In this document: positions 18,674 through 27,220 of the stretch, in pieces
Layout of the letters: each line of letters begins with the position of its first letter
How positions within the stretch are numbered: position 1 is the first letter of the stretch
From: Thermohalobaculum sp963822985
GTDB lineage: Bacteria > Pseudomonadota > Alphaproteobacteria > Rhodobacterales > Rhodobacteraceae
Assembly (NCBI GenBank): GCA_963822985.1
Contig: CAWGJU010000006.1
Coordinates: 496,001 to 560,000, forward strand
Direction of reading: 5' to 3'
DNA: 64,000 nucleotides
Position numbers and translations under genes: made by a program
Notes under the pieces: model-generated
What the model saw: the letters and a program-made list of their open reading frames with translations, nothing else
The model's database searches: none
What the model was told of the DNA's origin: nothing

Positions 18674-19063
18674 CTAGGAGACGGCGACGGTCGCCTGACC
18701 GGCGAAGCTGATCGAAATCATGCCCCCCCACATGCAGCTGAGGCTGCAGCCGTCATGGAGTGCCGGCATGTTTTGAATCTGCGTCTGCATCGAGCCCGGC
18801 ACCCAGGGTGCTACCGTCGCGGGTATGCAGGGCATCGGCGTCAGCGCACCCAGCGCGGCGGCCGTCGCCGCGGCCACCGTCGGGTTGGCGAGGCTGCTGC
18901 ACATACCGAAGGCGGGAATGTTCAGGAACGGCACGATATCGGCGACAGTGCCGGCCTGTGGCCCACCCGCGAGCGCAGTGGCTGCCGGCGTGGCGGCGAA
19001 CGTAGCGGGGGCGGCGCCGAAGCTGCAGCTCATCAGCGCACCGGTCACGACCTGGAAAGACAG
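18674..19063 (-). CDS. DUF4280 PAAR-like protein
   Basis: The roughly 129-residue product has the DUF4280 pattern: VVTGALMSCSFGAAP at the start, a NIPAFGMCSSLANPTV block, then LTPMPCIPATVAPWVPG and a C-terminal CSLSCMWGGMISI. DUF4280 proteins are PAAR-like tips that sit on VgrG and are often next to effectors. The usual family N-terminus (VVxGAxxxCSFG) extends upstream of the GTG at 19048. The nearest in-frame candidate is CTG at 19063, placed 7 nt after a GGAGG (19075-19071), and it was taken as the start with caution. Cysteines are conserved in pairs, as in the family. Confidence 0.8.
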   Translation of the reverse strand: MSFQVVTGALMSCSFGAAPATFAATPAATALAGGPQAGTVADIVPFLNIPAFGMCSSLANPTVAAATAAALGALTPMPCIPATVAPWVPGSMQTQIQNMPALHDGCSLSCMWGGMISISFAGQATVAVS

Positions 19064-19117
19064 GGAAGAACCTCCTCTCGCCGCGCGGCGCAGCGGCGGG
19101 CACTCAGCATCGCCGCA

Positions 19118-19717
19118 TCAGCCGTGCGTAGAAGTCGTCGGCCGGTCCGGCCAGTGCCGGTGCCGGTGCCGGTGCCGGCATGGCTGCGGCTGACCGTGCG
19201 CGGCGGCGGCCGCTGGCAGCCCCTCGACGAACTCGATTCGCCGGACGAGCGAGCCGTCGGGCGCGAGGTCCTCGGCAGGCCCGTGCGGCACGCCGTAGAC
19301 ATAGCTCATCCGGCGGAGCACCGCCCCGTCCGGCCCGAACAGCTCCATGACGCCATGGCGCCGCCCGGCATGGTGCGGAATGCGGGCCACCAACTCGCCG
19401 CCAGGCCCATAGGCCTCGAACATCCCCTCGATCAGGTCCTCGGCATAGGCAAAGCGCGCAGCAACTCGGCCGTCGCGGTAGAGCGTCGCCGGTCCGCGGC
19501 GCCGACCGCCGATCCAGCTCACCTCGGCAACGCGTGCCCCGGCGGCGTCGTAGTCGACTGCCGGACCGTGGGCGAGACCGTCACGATAGCGAGACTCACG
19601 CAAGAGCCGACCCTGCGCGTCGAAGACCCGCACGCCGCCGTGCAGGCGTCCGTCGGCATGCCTCTCCGCCTCGACCCGCCTTTCGGGCCCGACCCTGCCG
19701 GTCTGGTGGCCATCCAT
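19118..19717 (-). CDS. MORN-repeat (YwqK-like) protein upstream of the PAAR-like gene
   Basis: The product of about 199 residues is built of MORN_2-type repeats of the form G-x-x-x-x-Y/F-x-x-G-x-L (DGRLHGGVRVFDAQGRLL, RDGLAHGPAVDYDAAG, VYGVPHGPAEDL and others), covering about residues 20-160. YwqK-type MORN proteins are often the immunity or adaptor partner of secreted toxins. Here it lies first in line before the DUF4280 gene. The tail is an odd His/Arg run encoded by a GTGCCG hexamer repeat. The start at 19717 (ATG) has a GGAG upstream; a GTG at 19771 would add 18 residues. The specific function is unknown. Confidence 0.65.
   Translation of the reverse strand: MDGHQTGRVGPERRVEAERHADGRLHGGVRVFDAQGRLLRESRYRDGLAHGPAVDYDAAGARVAEVSWIGGRRRGPATLYRDGRVAARFAYAEDLIEGMFEAYGPGGELVARIPHHAGRRHGVMELFGPDGAVLRRMSYVYGVPHGPAEDLAPDGSLVRRIEFVEGLPAAAAAHGQPQPCRHRHRHRHWPDRPTTSTHG
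19154..19177. repeat. Four tandem GTGCCG hexamers
   Basis: Four perfect copies of GTGCCG lie inside the 3' end of the MORN-like gene. On the coding strand they read CGGCAC and encode an alternating Arg-His tail. Such in-frame repeats can change length by slippage without shifting frame. Confidence 0.8.
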
Positions 19718-19865
19718 GGCGGCGTCGCTCCGGGTCAGCTGGGTCACGTCCGATTTCTCATCGCAGAGCACAACCTCGGTTGAGAGGCGTCCCTCCTGCG
19801 CCCAGAGAGTTCAGAACCGACTGTGGCGCTCTTCGCCGTCAGGAGCGATCGAGCGCCATCATCGC

Positions 19866-20294
19866 TCAAGTTGTTCCAGCGCTACAGCAGTAGGCCAGAA
19901 GAAAACTGTGCTTGCTTCCGTCATTCCCCACGATCCTCCGCATGTCACCGTTCAGCTTCGCCATCGCCGCGGTGACAGGGTCCGGAGCCGGAAGCTTCGC
20001 GGTGTTGAAGTCATGAACGGCAATCGTCACGCTATGGCCGTCTTTGGTTTTTGGCGACGCAAGCGACCGATCCTGTTGAGCGAACCTCTGATCGCGGGTC
20101 GCGACCGCGCCGACCTTGCCGCCGCAATAACCGTGTGTTCCGGACATGATGTCGATTGTCTGCCCGCCGCCGACCAACTCAGACGCGATCCTTTCAAGAG
20201 CTCTCGCGACGTCCCGCACGCTGCAGGGACCGTGGAAGCCCCAGATCTGCACCGCGTGCGGAATGCCTTTGGTGATGTTTACAAGCGTAGGCAT
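19866..20294 (-). CDS. Small protein of unknown function upstream of the T6SS operon
   Basis: The 142-residue reading from ATG 20294 is not a recognised family. Visible features are an early VQIWGFHGPCSVRDVARAL segment, an IDIMSGTHGYCGG segment, SVTIAVHDFN, and a C-terminal SFLLAYCCSAGTT that ends the protein. Hydrophobic strands ending in HG and in CC are reminiscent of His/Cys dyad hydrolases, but this is only a pattern impression. It reads in the same direction as the T6SS genes, about 150 nt ahead of the MORN gene, so it could be a cargo candidate. GC content is lower than in the tss genes, which hints at later acquisition. Confidence 0.55.
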   Translation of the reverse strand: MPTLVNITKGIPHAVQIWGFHGPCSVRDVARALERIASELVGGGQTIDIMSGTHGYCGGKVGAVATRDQRFAQQDRSLASPKTKDGHSVTIAVHDFNTAKLPAPDPVTAAMAKLNGDMRRIVGNDGSKHSFLLAYCCSAGTT

Positions 20295-20430
20295 GGCGAT
20301 TGCCCTTTTGGAAACAGCCGTCTTCGAAAGGCCGAGAGATGAAGAGGACAAGGAAGGACTGCTTTTGGAGATGCTGGCCTGCCAACGAACGGTAAACATT
20401 TCCTGAAATCGCGCCCCCGAACTGTCTGCG

Positions 20431-20595
20431 CGGGCGAGAACCGGTGGCGCGGCGGAGAAGATCGACCGGTCCCATCTCTGCCGCGTGCTCCGGCTGACGC
20501 TGCTGTCGCGATAGATCGTCGAGTCGATCCTGGACGGGCAGCAGGCGGAGGCCGTGACCCTGCCGGCGTTGATGAAGGGGTTTCCGGTGGAGTAG
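20431..20595 (+). pseudogene. C-terminal remnant of a site-specific recombinase
   Basis: This stretch reads as the end of a serine-recombinase-family protein: a helix resembling HLCRVLRLTLL, an in-frame stop (TAG at 20512), then IVESILDGQQ and LPALMKGFPVE before another stop. The family ending normally reads ...APDIVEAILDGRQ...FPxxW. No catalytic domain is present upstream. It is a decayed mobile-element fragment at the edge of the T6SS region. Confidence 0.6.
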
Positions 20596-20609
20596 GAGAG
20601 CCAGAGGGA

Positions 20610-20921
20610 AGACAGCCGGGGTTCTGGGACGTGGAGGAGCGGCTGCGGGAGTTGTCCGAGCAGGGCGATCCGCTCGAGAAGCTCACGGCGACGGTGGATT
20701 TCGAGATCTTCCACACCGACCTCGAGGCCGCGCTGGGGGTACGGGACCACTCGAAGGGCGGCCGGCCGCCCTTCGACGCGGTGTTGAAGTTCCGCATGCT
20801 GGTGCTGCAGGCGATGCACGGGCTGTCGCTCGCGCAGACCGAATACCTGGTCGCCGATCGGTTGCGCTGGATGCGGTTCTGCGGGCTCGGGCCCGGCGAC
20901 GCGGTGCCGGATGCAAACACA
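20610..20921 (+). pseudogene. N-terminal fragment of an IS5-type transposase
   Basis: The reading RQPGFWDVEERL, then DFEIFHTDLEAAL, KGGRPPFDAVLKFRMLVLQ and RLRWMRFCGLGPGDAVPDANT is the DUF772 N-terminal half of IS5/IS1182-group transposases. Homology stops exactly where the DDE catalytic domain should begin (after DANT), and a stop follows at 20949. With no catalytic part and no inverted repeats that I can see, it cannot transpose. It abuts the recombinase remnant. Confidence 0.75.
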
Positions 20922-21127
20922 CGGCGCGGTGCCGCATTGGTTTCGGTTTAGCTGGCTGCAGGTCCGTGTTGGCCACGGGCGGCGCAGCTCCGCCCCGCTG
21001 CCTCATCACGGAATGATCTTCGGTCATCCCTACGGGGAGGCCGTCCCTGGAGAGTGCTCCCCTCCGCCTTGACGGAACCCCGCTCATCCCGGAACGTTCG
21101 GCCGAGAGACCAGCCCAGGAGTCCGTG

Positions 21128-22033
21128 ATGAAGTTTGCCGCCGCCGCCATCGTTTCCGCCTCGATGGCTTTCGCCACGCTCGCCGACGCCGCGGTCGTCG
21201 TCGGCTCGAAAATCGACACGGAGGGCAATCTCCTCGGCAACATGATCAAGCTGGCGCTCGAGGATGCCGGCATCGAGGTCAGCGACCGGATCAGCCTCGG
21301 CGCGACGCCGATCGTGCGGCAGGCCATCACCGGCGGCGAGATCGACATCTATCCGGAATACACCGGTAACGCCGCCTTCTTCTTCGACAAGGCCGACAGC
21401 GAGGTCTGGCGCGACCGGCAGAAGGGCTATGAGGAGGCCAAGCGCCTGGACGCCGAGGCGAACGATATCGTCTGGCTGACCCCGGCGCCGGCGAACAACA
21501 CCTGGGCTATCGCGGTCCGGCAGGACCTGGCCTCGGGGAACGACCTGCAGACCATGTCCGACCTGGGCGAGTACGTCGAGGGCGGCGGCGACCTGACGCT
21601 TGCGGCCTCGGCCGAGTTCGTCAATTCCGCGGCGGCGCTGCCCGCCTTCCAGGAGGCTTATGGCTTCGAGCTCTCGCCGGACCAACTGGTGATCCTTTCG
21701 GGCGGCGACACGGCGGCGACAATCCGGGCGGCGGCCCAACAGACCGACGGCGCGAACGCCGCCATGGTCTACGGCACTGACGGCGCCATCCAGGAGGTCG
21801 GGCTGAAGGTGCTGGAGGACGACAAATCCGTCCAGCCCGTCTATGCGCCGACACCGATCGTCCGGCGCGAGGCGCTCGATGCCAACCCGCAGATCGAGGA
21901 CGTTCTCGCGCCGGTGTTCCAAAGCCTCGACCTCGAGACGCTGCAGAAGCTGAACGCCCGCATTCAGCTGGGCGGCGAAAGCGCGCAGGCCGTGGCGCAG
22001 GATTACCTGAAGTCGCAAGGCTTTATCGACTGA
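21128..22033 (+). CDS. osmF: Glycine-betaine/choline-type ABC transporter substrate-binding protein (OsmF/YehZ family)
   Basis: The 301-residue protein has a Sec signal peptide (MKFAAAAIVSASMAFATLADA, cleavage near 21) and the OpuAC/OsmF pattern. VVVGSKIDTEGNLLGNMI is followed by GGEIDIYPEYTGNAA, the ligand-binding motif for quaternary amines, and by a LTLAASAEF...LPAFQEAYGF segment. It delivers an osmoprotectant to the YehY/W permeases encoded next. The ATG at 21128 has AGGAG eight bases upstream. The start of the four-gene operon is here; the 177 bases before it hold the promoter region, but no clear -35/-10 could be picked. The substrate is inferred from family. Confidence 0.92.
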   Translation: MKFAAAAIVSASMAFATLADAAVVVGSKIDTEGNLLGNMIKLALEDAGIEVSDRISLGATPIVRQAITGGEIDIYPEYTGNAAFFFDKADSEVWRDRQKGYEEAKRLDAEANDIVWLTPAPANNTWAIAVRQDLASGNDLQTMSDLGEYVEGGGDLTLAASAEFVNSAAALPAFQEAYGFELSPDQLVILSGGDTAATIRAAAQQTDGANAAMVYGTDGAIQEVGLKVLEDDKSVQPVYAPTPIVRREALDANPQIEDVLAPVFQSLDLETLQKLNARIQLGGESAQAVAQDYLKSQGFID

Positions 22034-22038
22034 GCGCG

Positions 22039-23232
22039 GTGGCCGCCGTGGGCGCAGTCGCGCCCGGGCCCGGCGAGGGTCTGATGGGCGCCGGCCGGTC
22101 GGTTGCGGCCGTGTTTGCCGTCGCGGTGATCGCGGCGGTCGCCGGCTTGCCTTTCCTGAGCTTCCGCGCAAACAGGCTTGTGCCGGGAGAGGGCATCTTC
22201 CTCTGGGACACCGGCTCGCCCGCCGGCAGCGCGCTCGGGGCCGCCGCGCTGGTGCTGCTGGCCGTGGCGACTGTCGCGGCCGGAAGGCAGACGGCGCGCG
22301 CCCTGCTGGCCGCGGTCGGGATCGCCACCGCCGCCTTCCTGGCCGGCATCGGCGCGAGCGAGCTGCTGGCCGACGCGCCCGCGGTGGCGCGCGTCTCGCT
22401 CGGTGGCGGGTTCTGGACCGTCGTCGCCTTTCTCGGACTGGCGGCGGCGGATGCGCTGACGCGCCTGCGGCTGCACCCCTTCGTCAGCGCCGCGGTGGCG
22501 CTGGCGGTCTCGGCCGCGGTCGCGGCCGGGCTCGGCAGCGGCTGGTTCGACGGCCTCTCCATTCTCCAGGAGTACGGGGCGAACGAGGATGCCTTCCAGG
22601 CGGCGCTTTCGGGTCACCTGCTGCTGGTCGGGGGCAGCCTGCTGCCGGCGCTCGCCATCGGCCTGCCGCTCGGCCGTCTCTGCTTCACCTCGGGCAAGGC
22701 GCGGGCGGTTGCGGTTCCGGTGCTGAACATCCTGCAGACGACGCCCAGCATTGCCATGTTCGGCCTCTTGATGGTGCCGCTCGGCGCGCTGGTCGCCGCG
22801 GCGCCCTGGCTCGGGTCTTTCGGGATCGCCGGCATCGGCGCGGCGCCGGCGATCGTGGCGCTGACGCTCTATTCTTTGCTGCCGATCGTCAGCAACACGA
22901 TGGCGGGCTTCGGGGCGGTGCCGGCGCATCTGCGCGAGGCCGGCCGCGGCATGGGGATGACGTACCGTGGCCTGCTGCTCCAGGTGGAGCTGCCGCTTGC
23001 GGCGCCCGTGATCCTGACCGGCATCCGCATCGTGGTCGTCCAGAACATCGGGCTGGCCACCGTCGCCGCGCTGATCGGCGGCGGCGGCTTCGGCACGCTG
23101 GTCTTCCGCGGCATGGGACAGGCCGCCAGCGACCTGATCCTCCTCGGCACGCTGCCGATCATCGCGCTCGCGATCCTCGCGACCGTCCTGCTCGACGCCG
23201 CGATCGAGCTTGCGGGGAGGCGCCGCGCATGA
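22039..23232 (+). CDS. yehY: Osmoprotectant ABC transporter permease (YehY-like)
   Basis: The 397-residue protein is a polytopic permease. Several extra hydrophobic segments in the first 190 residues precede the BPD_transp_1 core (about 190-390) with LLVGGSLLPALAIGLPLG and the EAA-type loop HLREAGRGMGMTYRGLLLQVELPLAAPVI. The long N-terminal part is typical of YehY, whereas YehW is short. It begins 5 nt after osmF with a GTG; an ATG at 22084 is an alternative. The end overlaps the ATPase gene (ATGA). With YehW it forms the transmembrane channel. Confidence 0.9.
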   Translation: MAAVGAVAPGPGEGLMGAGRSVAAVFAVAVIAAVAGLPFLSFRANRLVPGEGIFLWDTGSPAGSALGAAALVLLAVATVAAGRQTARALLAAVGIATAAFLAGIGASELLADAPAVARVSLGGGFWTVVAFLGLAAADALTRLRLHPFVSAAVALAVSAAVAAGLGSGWFDGLSILQEYGANEDAFQAALSGHLLLVGGSLLPALAIGLPLGRLCFTSGKARAVAVPVLNILQTTPSIAMFGLLMVPLGALVAAAPWLGSFGIAGIGAAPAIVALTLYSLLPIVSNTMAGFGAVPAHLREAGRGMGMTYRGLLLQVELPLAAPVILTGIRIVVVQNIGLATVAALIGGGGFGTLVFRGMGQAASDLILLGTLPIIALAILATVLLDAAIELAGRRRA

Positions 23233-24212
23233 TCGATGTCAACGGGCTGACCAAGCGGTTCGACGGCGCGACCGCGGTCGACGATGCCAGCTTCACGGTC
23301 GCCGAAGGCGAGGTGCTGGCGCTGGTCGGAACCTCCGGCTGCGGCAAGTCGACGACTCTGCGCATGATCAACCGCCTTATCGAGCCGAGCGCCGGCCGCG
23401 TCACGCTGGACGGACGCGACACGGCGGCAATGCGGCTCGAGGAGCTGCGGCTCGGGATCGGCTATGTCATCCAGGCCATCGGCCTCTTCCCGCACTGGAC
23501 GGTCGCCCGCAACGTCGCGACCGTGCCCCGGCTGCTCCGCTGGGAGCGCGAGCGGATCGAGCGGCGGGTGGCCGAGCTCCTCGAGCTCTTCGGCCTCGAT
23601 CCGGCCGAGTTCGCCGGCAAGTACCCGGCCGAGCTCTCGGGCGGCCAGCAGCAGAGGGTGGGCGTCGCCAGGGCGATGGCGGCCGAGCCTGCCGTCCTGC
23701 TGATGGACGAGCCGTTCGGCGCGCTCGACCCGATCACCCGGGCCCGGCTGCAGGAAGAGTTTGCGGCCATCCAGCGGCGCCGGCGCATGACGGCGATCCT
23801 CGTCACGCATGACATGGACGAGGCGTTCCGCCTGGCCGACCGCATCGCCGTGATGGATGCGGGCAGGATCCTGCAGATCGCCCCGCCCGAAGCGCTGCTG
23901 CGCGAGCCGCAAGAGGGGTTCGTGCGGCGGTTCGTCGGTCTCGAGGACCGGTCGCTGCGGGTTCTATCGCTCCACCGCGTGCAAGAGGTCGCCATCCCGG
24001 CCCCCGATGGCCGCTGGGAGCTGCGCGAAGACAGGGTCTTCGACCGGCAGCTCGACGCCGAGGTGCTTGCGCTCGCTCCCGGCGACACGCTGCGCGAGGC
24101 TGCGTCGCGGCTCATCTGGCAGCGCAGCGAGGCGCTTCCGGTCGTCGACGGCGGCGCCGTTGTCGGCTTCGTGCGCGCCGGCGACGTCTGGCGCGCCGGC
24201 AGCCGCGCATGA
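23229..24212 (+). CDS. yehX: Osmoprotectant ABC transporter ATP-binding protein (YehX/OpuCA-like)
   Basis: The 327-residue protein has Walker A GTSGCGKST (about 36-44), the Q-loop region YVIQAIGLFPHWTV, signature LSGGQQQRV, Walker B VLLMDEPFGALDP and the H-loop THDMDEA. A C-terminal extension of about 80 residues holds a CBS-like region (DTLREAASRLIWQ...EALPVVDGGAVVGFV). OpuA/OpuC-type ATPases use CBS domains to sense ionic strength, so osmotic gating is plausible. Start and stop overlap both neighbours by ATGA. Confidence 0.93.
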   Translation: MIDVNGLTKRFDGATAVDDASFTVAEGEVLALVGTSGCGKSTTLRMINRLIEPSAGRVTLDGRDTAAMRLEELRLGIGYVIQAIGLFPHWTVARNVATVPRLLRWERERIERRVAELLELFGLDPAEFAGKYPAELSGGQQQRVGVARAMAAEPAVLLMDEPFGALDPITRARLQEEFAAIQRRRRMTAILVTHDMDEAFRLADRIAVMDAGRILQIAPPEALLREPQEGFVRRFVGLEDRSLRVLSLHRVQEVAIPAPDGRWELREDRVFDRQLDAEVLALAPGDTLREAASRLIWQRSEALPVVDGGAVVGFVRAGDVWRAGSRA

Positions 24213-24928
24213 GGCTCGGGGCGCTCGTCCCGCCGGCGCTCGCCTTCGGCGCCTTCGCGCTGCTGGCCGCCCGGCCCGGCCTGATGACGCCGATCCTGGC
24301 GCCGCTGGCCCGCCCGGGACAGCCGCTGATCTACGATCGCCAGCCGCTGATCGAGCTGACCGGCTGGCATCTGGCGCTGGTGCTGTCGGCCGAGCTCGTG
24401 GCGGTGGCGATCGCGCTGGGGCTCGGCATCCTGGTCACCCGGCGGCGGGGCGCCGACTTCATGACGCTGGCCCGCATGACCTCGAACCTCGGCCAGACCT
24501 TCCCGCCCATCGCCGTGCTCGCGCTCTGCGTGCCCATTCTCGGCTTCGGCTTCGAGCCGACCTTCGTCGCGCTCGCCGCCTACGGGCTGCTGCCCGTCTT
24601 CGAGAACACGGTGGCGGGGCTGCGCGGCGTGCCCGCCACGACGCTCGAAGCCGCGCGCGGCATGGGCATGTCCAAGCCCGCCATCCTCGGCAGGGTCGAG
24701 CTACCGCTGGCCGCGCCGGTCATCCTGGCGGGGATTCGCGTGTCGACGATCATCGGCATCGGCACGGCGACCATCGGCAGCACCGTCGGGGCGAAGGGTC
24801 TGGGCGAGGTGATCATCGCCGGTCTCCAAGCCGGCAACTCGGCCTTCGTGCTGCAGGGCGCCGTTCTCGTCGCGCTTATGGCCATCGCCTTCGACCTGGT
24901 CTTCCGCATCCTCGAGCGCAGCCTCTGA
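24209..24928 (+). CDS. yehW: Osmoprotectant ABC transporter permease (YehW-like)
   Basis: The 239-residue protein is a short BPD_transp_1 permease with five or six membrane segments and the EAA-loop ATTLEAARGMGMSKPAILGRVELPLAAPVI. It is followed by the family segment TIIGIGTATIGSTVGAKGLGEVIIAGLQ, strongly conserved in OpuCB/YehW. The ATG overlaps the ATPase stop. It closes the operon, and no strong hairpin-U terminator is visible in the 100 bases that follow. Confidence 0.92.
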   Translation: MRLGALVPPALAFGAFALLAARPGLMTPILAPLARPGQPLIYDRQPLIELTGWHLALVLSAELVAVAIALGLGILVTRRRGADFMTLARMTSNLGQTFPPIAVLALCVPILGFGFEPTFVALAAYGLLPVFENTVAGLRGVPATTLEAARGMGMSKPAILGRVELPLAAPVILAGIRVSTIIGIGTATIGSTVGAKGLGEVIIAGLQAGNSAFVLQGAVLVALMAIAFDLVFRILERSL

Positions 24929-25029
24929 TACCCGCCGGGAGTTCGGCCCGACCCCATGATGTAGGAGACCCTATCGCTCATCCCCTGCCTCGCTGACGGC
25001 TTGCAACCAACAGACACGTGGACGATTGG

Positions 25030-25791
25030 TCAGCGGCAGGCTTCTATGCGACCGTCGGCGCTCTCGCGTTCGACCAATGCCCGCAGCTCGGCCTGGCCGA
25101 TGGCGCCGACCACCACCGTGCGGCCGACGACCAAGCCCGGAGTGCCAGGAAACCCAAAGATTGCCGCAAGCGCGCGAGCTTCGGCGATCGCCCGGTCGAC
25201 CTCGATGCTTTGCATGTCGTCGAGCAGGCGGTCCGGGTCGATGCCGATCTCCACCGAGAGGCTCCTCAGATACGCCGGCGTCGGGACGAACGACGTCCGC
25301 ATCAGCCTCTGGTGAAACGCCGCGTGCGCATCCTGTCGCTTCGCCGCGAGCGCTGCCCTGGCGGCCAGTTCAGAGGCTGCCCCGAAGACGGGCCATTCGT
25401 GCCAGGCGATGCTCACCCGGCCGGGTTGCTCCTCCTCGAGCGCCGCCAGACGCTTCGACAGGACACGGCAATAGGGGCAGCGATAGTCCGAGAAGTAGGC
25501 GATCGGAACCACGCCCGCGTTCGGCTCCCCACCGAACAACGCCTGGCAGAGATTGCCACCTCCCAGCTCGGCCACCTGGCTGCCGGTCCCATCCGACGCC
25601 CCGCCCACGCCAGCAAGAGGATCCGACGCGCCGAAGAAATCGCCCGTGCCGGTGTACCGAAAGCCGGCAGGGTCCTCGAGATCCGTGAAGTCGAAGTCGC
25701 CGACGAACAGCTTCCGTTCAACCCACGGCGCCGCGAACCAGAATGTCAGCCCGGACAGGGCTAGCACGCCAATCAAAACCAGCCTGTGCAG
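25030..25791 (-). CDS. Membrane-anchored DsbA-family thiol-disulfide oxidoreductase
   Basis: The product of about 253 residues has an N-terminal anchor (RLVLIGVLALSGLTFWFA) and then a thioredoxin/DsbA fold starting VVPIAYFSDYRCPYCRVL. The CPYC active site is followed by a helical insertion and the cis-Pro region FPGTPGLVVGRTVVVGAI. It would act in the periplasm. The only conventional start is TTG at 25776, but that has no ribosome site nearby. An AGGAGG lies 7 nt before an in-frame CTG at 25791, which was used here. The gene lies tail to tail with yehW. Partner and direction (oxidase or isomerase) cannot be told. Confidence 0.82.
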   Translation of the reverse strand: MHRLVLIGVLALSGLTFWFAAPWVERKLFVGDFDFTDLEDPAGFRYTGTGDFFGASDPLAGVGGASDGTGSQVAELGGGNLCQALFGGEPNAGVVPIAYFSDYRCPYCRVLSKRLAALEEEQPGRVSIAWHEWPVFGAASELAARAALAAKRQDAHAAFHQRLMRTSFVPTPAYLRSLSVEIGIDPDRLLDDMQSIEVDRAIAEARALAAIFGFPGTPGLVVGRTVVVGAIGQAELRALVERESADGRIEACR

Positions 25792-25879
25792 GTTACGGCC
25801 TCCTTCTGCCTCGGCTGGACCCGGCTTCTGGTATCAGGATTCACGCACGGCTCTCCATCTCATTGCCTGATCAACCGGA

Positions 25880-26957
25880 GCGAAAGTGAGAAGGCAAGGC
25901 AGCGGCGACCGCCTGCGAGATCTCGCCGTTGCCCTTAACGACGACCGGCGTCTCCTGAAGATCGAGCGTCAGCTCGTGCCCGGCCTCCTCGGCGGAGGCT
26001 TCCAGGATGCCGCCTCCGTCGCTATGGCGCGGAGGTCGATTTCGTCCTCGCGCCGGTCCACCGACCCGGACTGGAGTTGTGCGAGGCGCAGGATCGCATC
26101 GAAGCTCGCCGAGACCGCATCGAGATCGGCCAGGGCCGAGCCGATCTCTCGCCTTGTCGCCGGAGCGAGATCGGCATCGAGAGCATGCGGATCGAGCCGC
26201 AGCCGCGCCAGCGGCGCGCGCAGGTCGTGCGCCACGTCCGTAGAGACCTGGCGGACCGCCGCGGTCCCCGCTTCGAGCCGGTCGAGGGTCGTGTCGACGC
26301 TCGACGCGAGCTGCGCCAGATCATCATTGCCCCGGTCGCGGATACGCCGGTCGAAGCGGCCGGCGGCGACGGCGGCGAGGACGCGCTCCATCGCGGCCAC
26401 GCGCCTGCCGTTGCGCCGCGCAATCACAAGGGCCAGGGCGATCGAGATCAGCAATGCGGCGCCCAGACCCCATGCGGTCGTCTGCAAGGAGGACCTCGCG
26501 GCTTTCGACGATCCAGGCCTCGTCCCGTGCCGCGATGATCCATCCAAGTATCGTAAGGATGCCGTAGGCACAATATACGTCGGGAGCGTCCTGCGGGCGC
26601 GCGCCTTCCAGCTCGAGATCGTGGCCGACCGTCAGCCGCCGCGCCGGCGAACGACGTCGCCACCCCGAGGGTGCCGATCGCCTCGCCGGTCGCCCCGTCG
26701 ATGAAGGCGACCAGCGTCGCCCCGCCATGCGTCGCGAGGGACTGGGCGTCGATCTGCTCGATCAGATCCTGCCGGTCGCCGTTCTCGGCGATGCGGGCGA
26801 AGCTTTCCGCCGTCGCCCTGACATCGGCCGCCAAGCGCTGCGCGAGTTCACGCGATTGCAGGACATAGGCGATGCCGCCAGCCCCGAGCGCGGCGGAAAC
26901 GAAGACGGCGCAGAGCGCCAGCGCGAAGCGCATCGACCAGGAGAGCGGGACGGTCAT
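25880..26957 (-). pseudogene. Sensor histidine kinase remnant, several frame changes and no ATPase domain
   Basis: Pieces of one kinase appear in three frames. They are an N-terminal membrane segment from ATG 26957 (MRFALALCAVFVSAALGAGG), a periplasmic part (DLIEQIDAQSLATHGGATL), a second membrane helix, a HAMP-like region (MERVLAAVAAGRFDRRI), and the HisKA helix STDVAHDLRAPLARLRLD with the phospho-acceptor His. After EAGHELTLDLQETPVVVKGNGEI the homology ends. The N, G1 and G2 boxes of the HATPase domain are missing. At least three frame changes make this a dead gene, unlike the single-base cases elsewhere in the window. It overlapped the response-regulator stop as ATGA. Confidence 0.8.
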
Positions 26958-27040
26958 GGCTGCAGGACGTAGCCCACGCCATGCAGGGTCACGAGGTACT
27001 GCTTGGCGAACGGCTTGTCGATCTTGGTGCGGCGTGGCTC
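26954..27040 (-). pseudogene. C-terminal tail of an OmpR-type response regulator
   Basis: Just upstream of the kinase remnant, the minus strand reads RTKIDKPFAKQYLVTLHGVGYVLQP and stops, with the stop overlapping the kinase ATG. This is the end of a Trans_reg_C winged helix (usual ending: RRKID...TVRGVGYVL). Upstream of about 27040 the sequence turns into an unrelated IS3-like reading, so the receiver and most of the DNA-binding domain have been lost. Confidence 0.7.
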
Positions 27041-27164
27041 GGCTCAGGCCCCACGTCCGGCAAACCCGGACTACCCCGTAGGCGCGCTTCACGGAGGGCG
27101 AGCTGTCGCCAGCGTGATGGGCGCGCTCCGACACGCCCGCCCTGGCTCTCAATTCGTCCGTCAT
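27041..27164 (-). pseudogene. N-terminal fragment of an IS3-family OrfB transposase
   Basis: From ATG 27164 the reading contains SPSVKRAYGVVRVCRTWGLSRAT, similar to the opening of IS3-group OrfB proteins (YGVxRVCRxWxxSRAT). It breaks off and is joined directly to the response-regulator tail. It shows that an insertion or recombination event destroyed the two-component locus. The fragment is short, so the family call is tentative. Confidence 0.5.
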
Positions 27165-27220
27165 GGCCCCTCCTAACCCGGAGCCGCTCTTGCCCAATCC
27201 GATGTCTCAAGCAACCGTAC

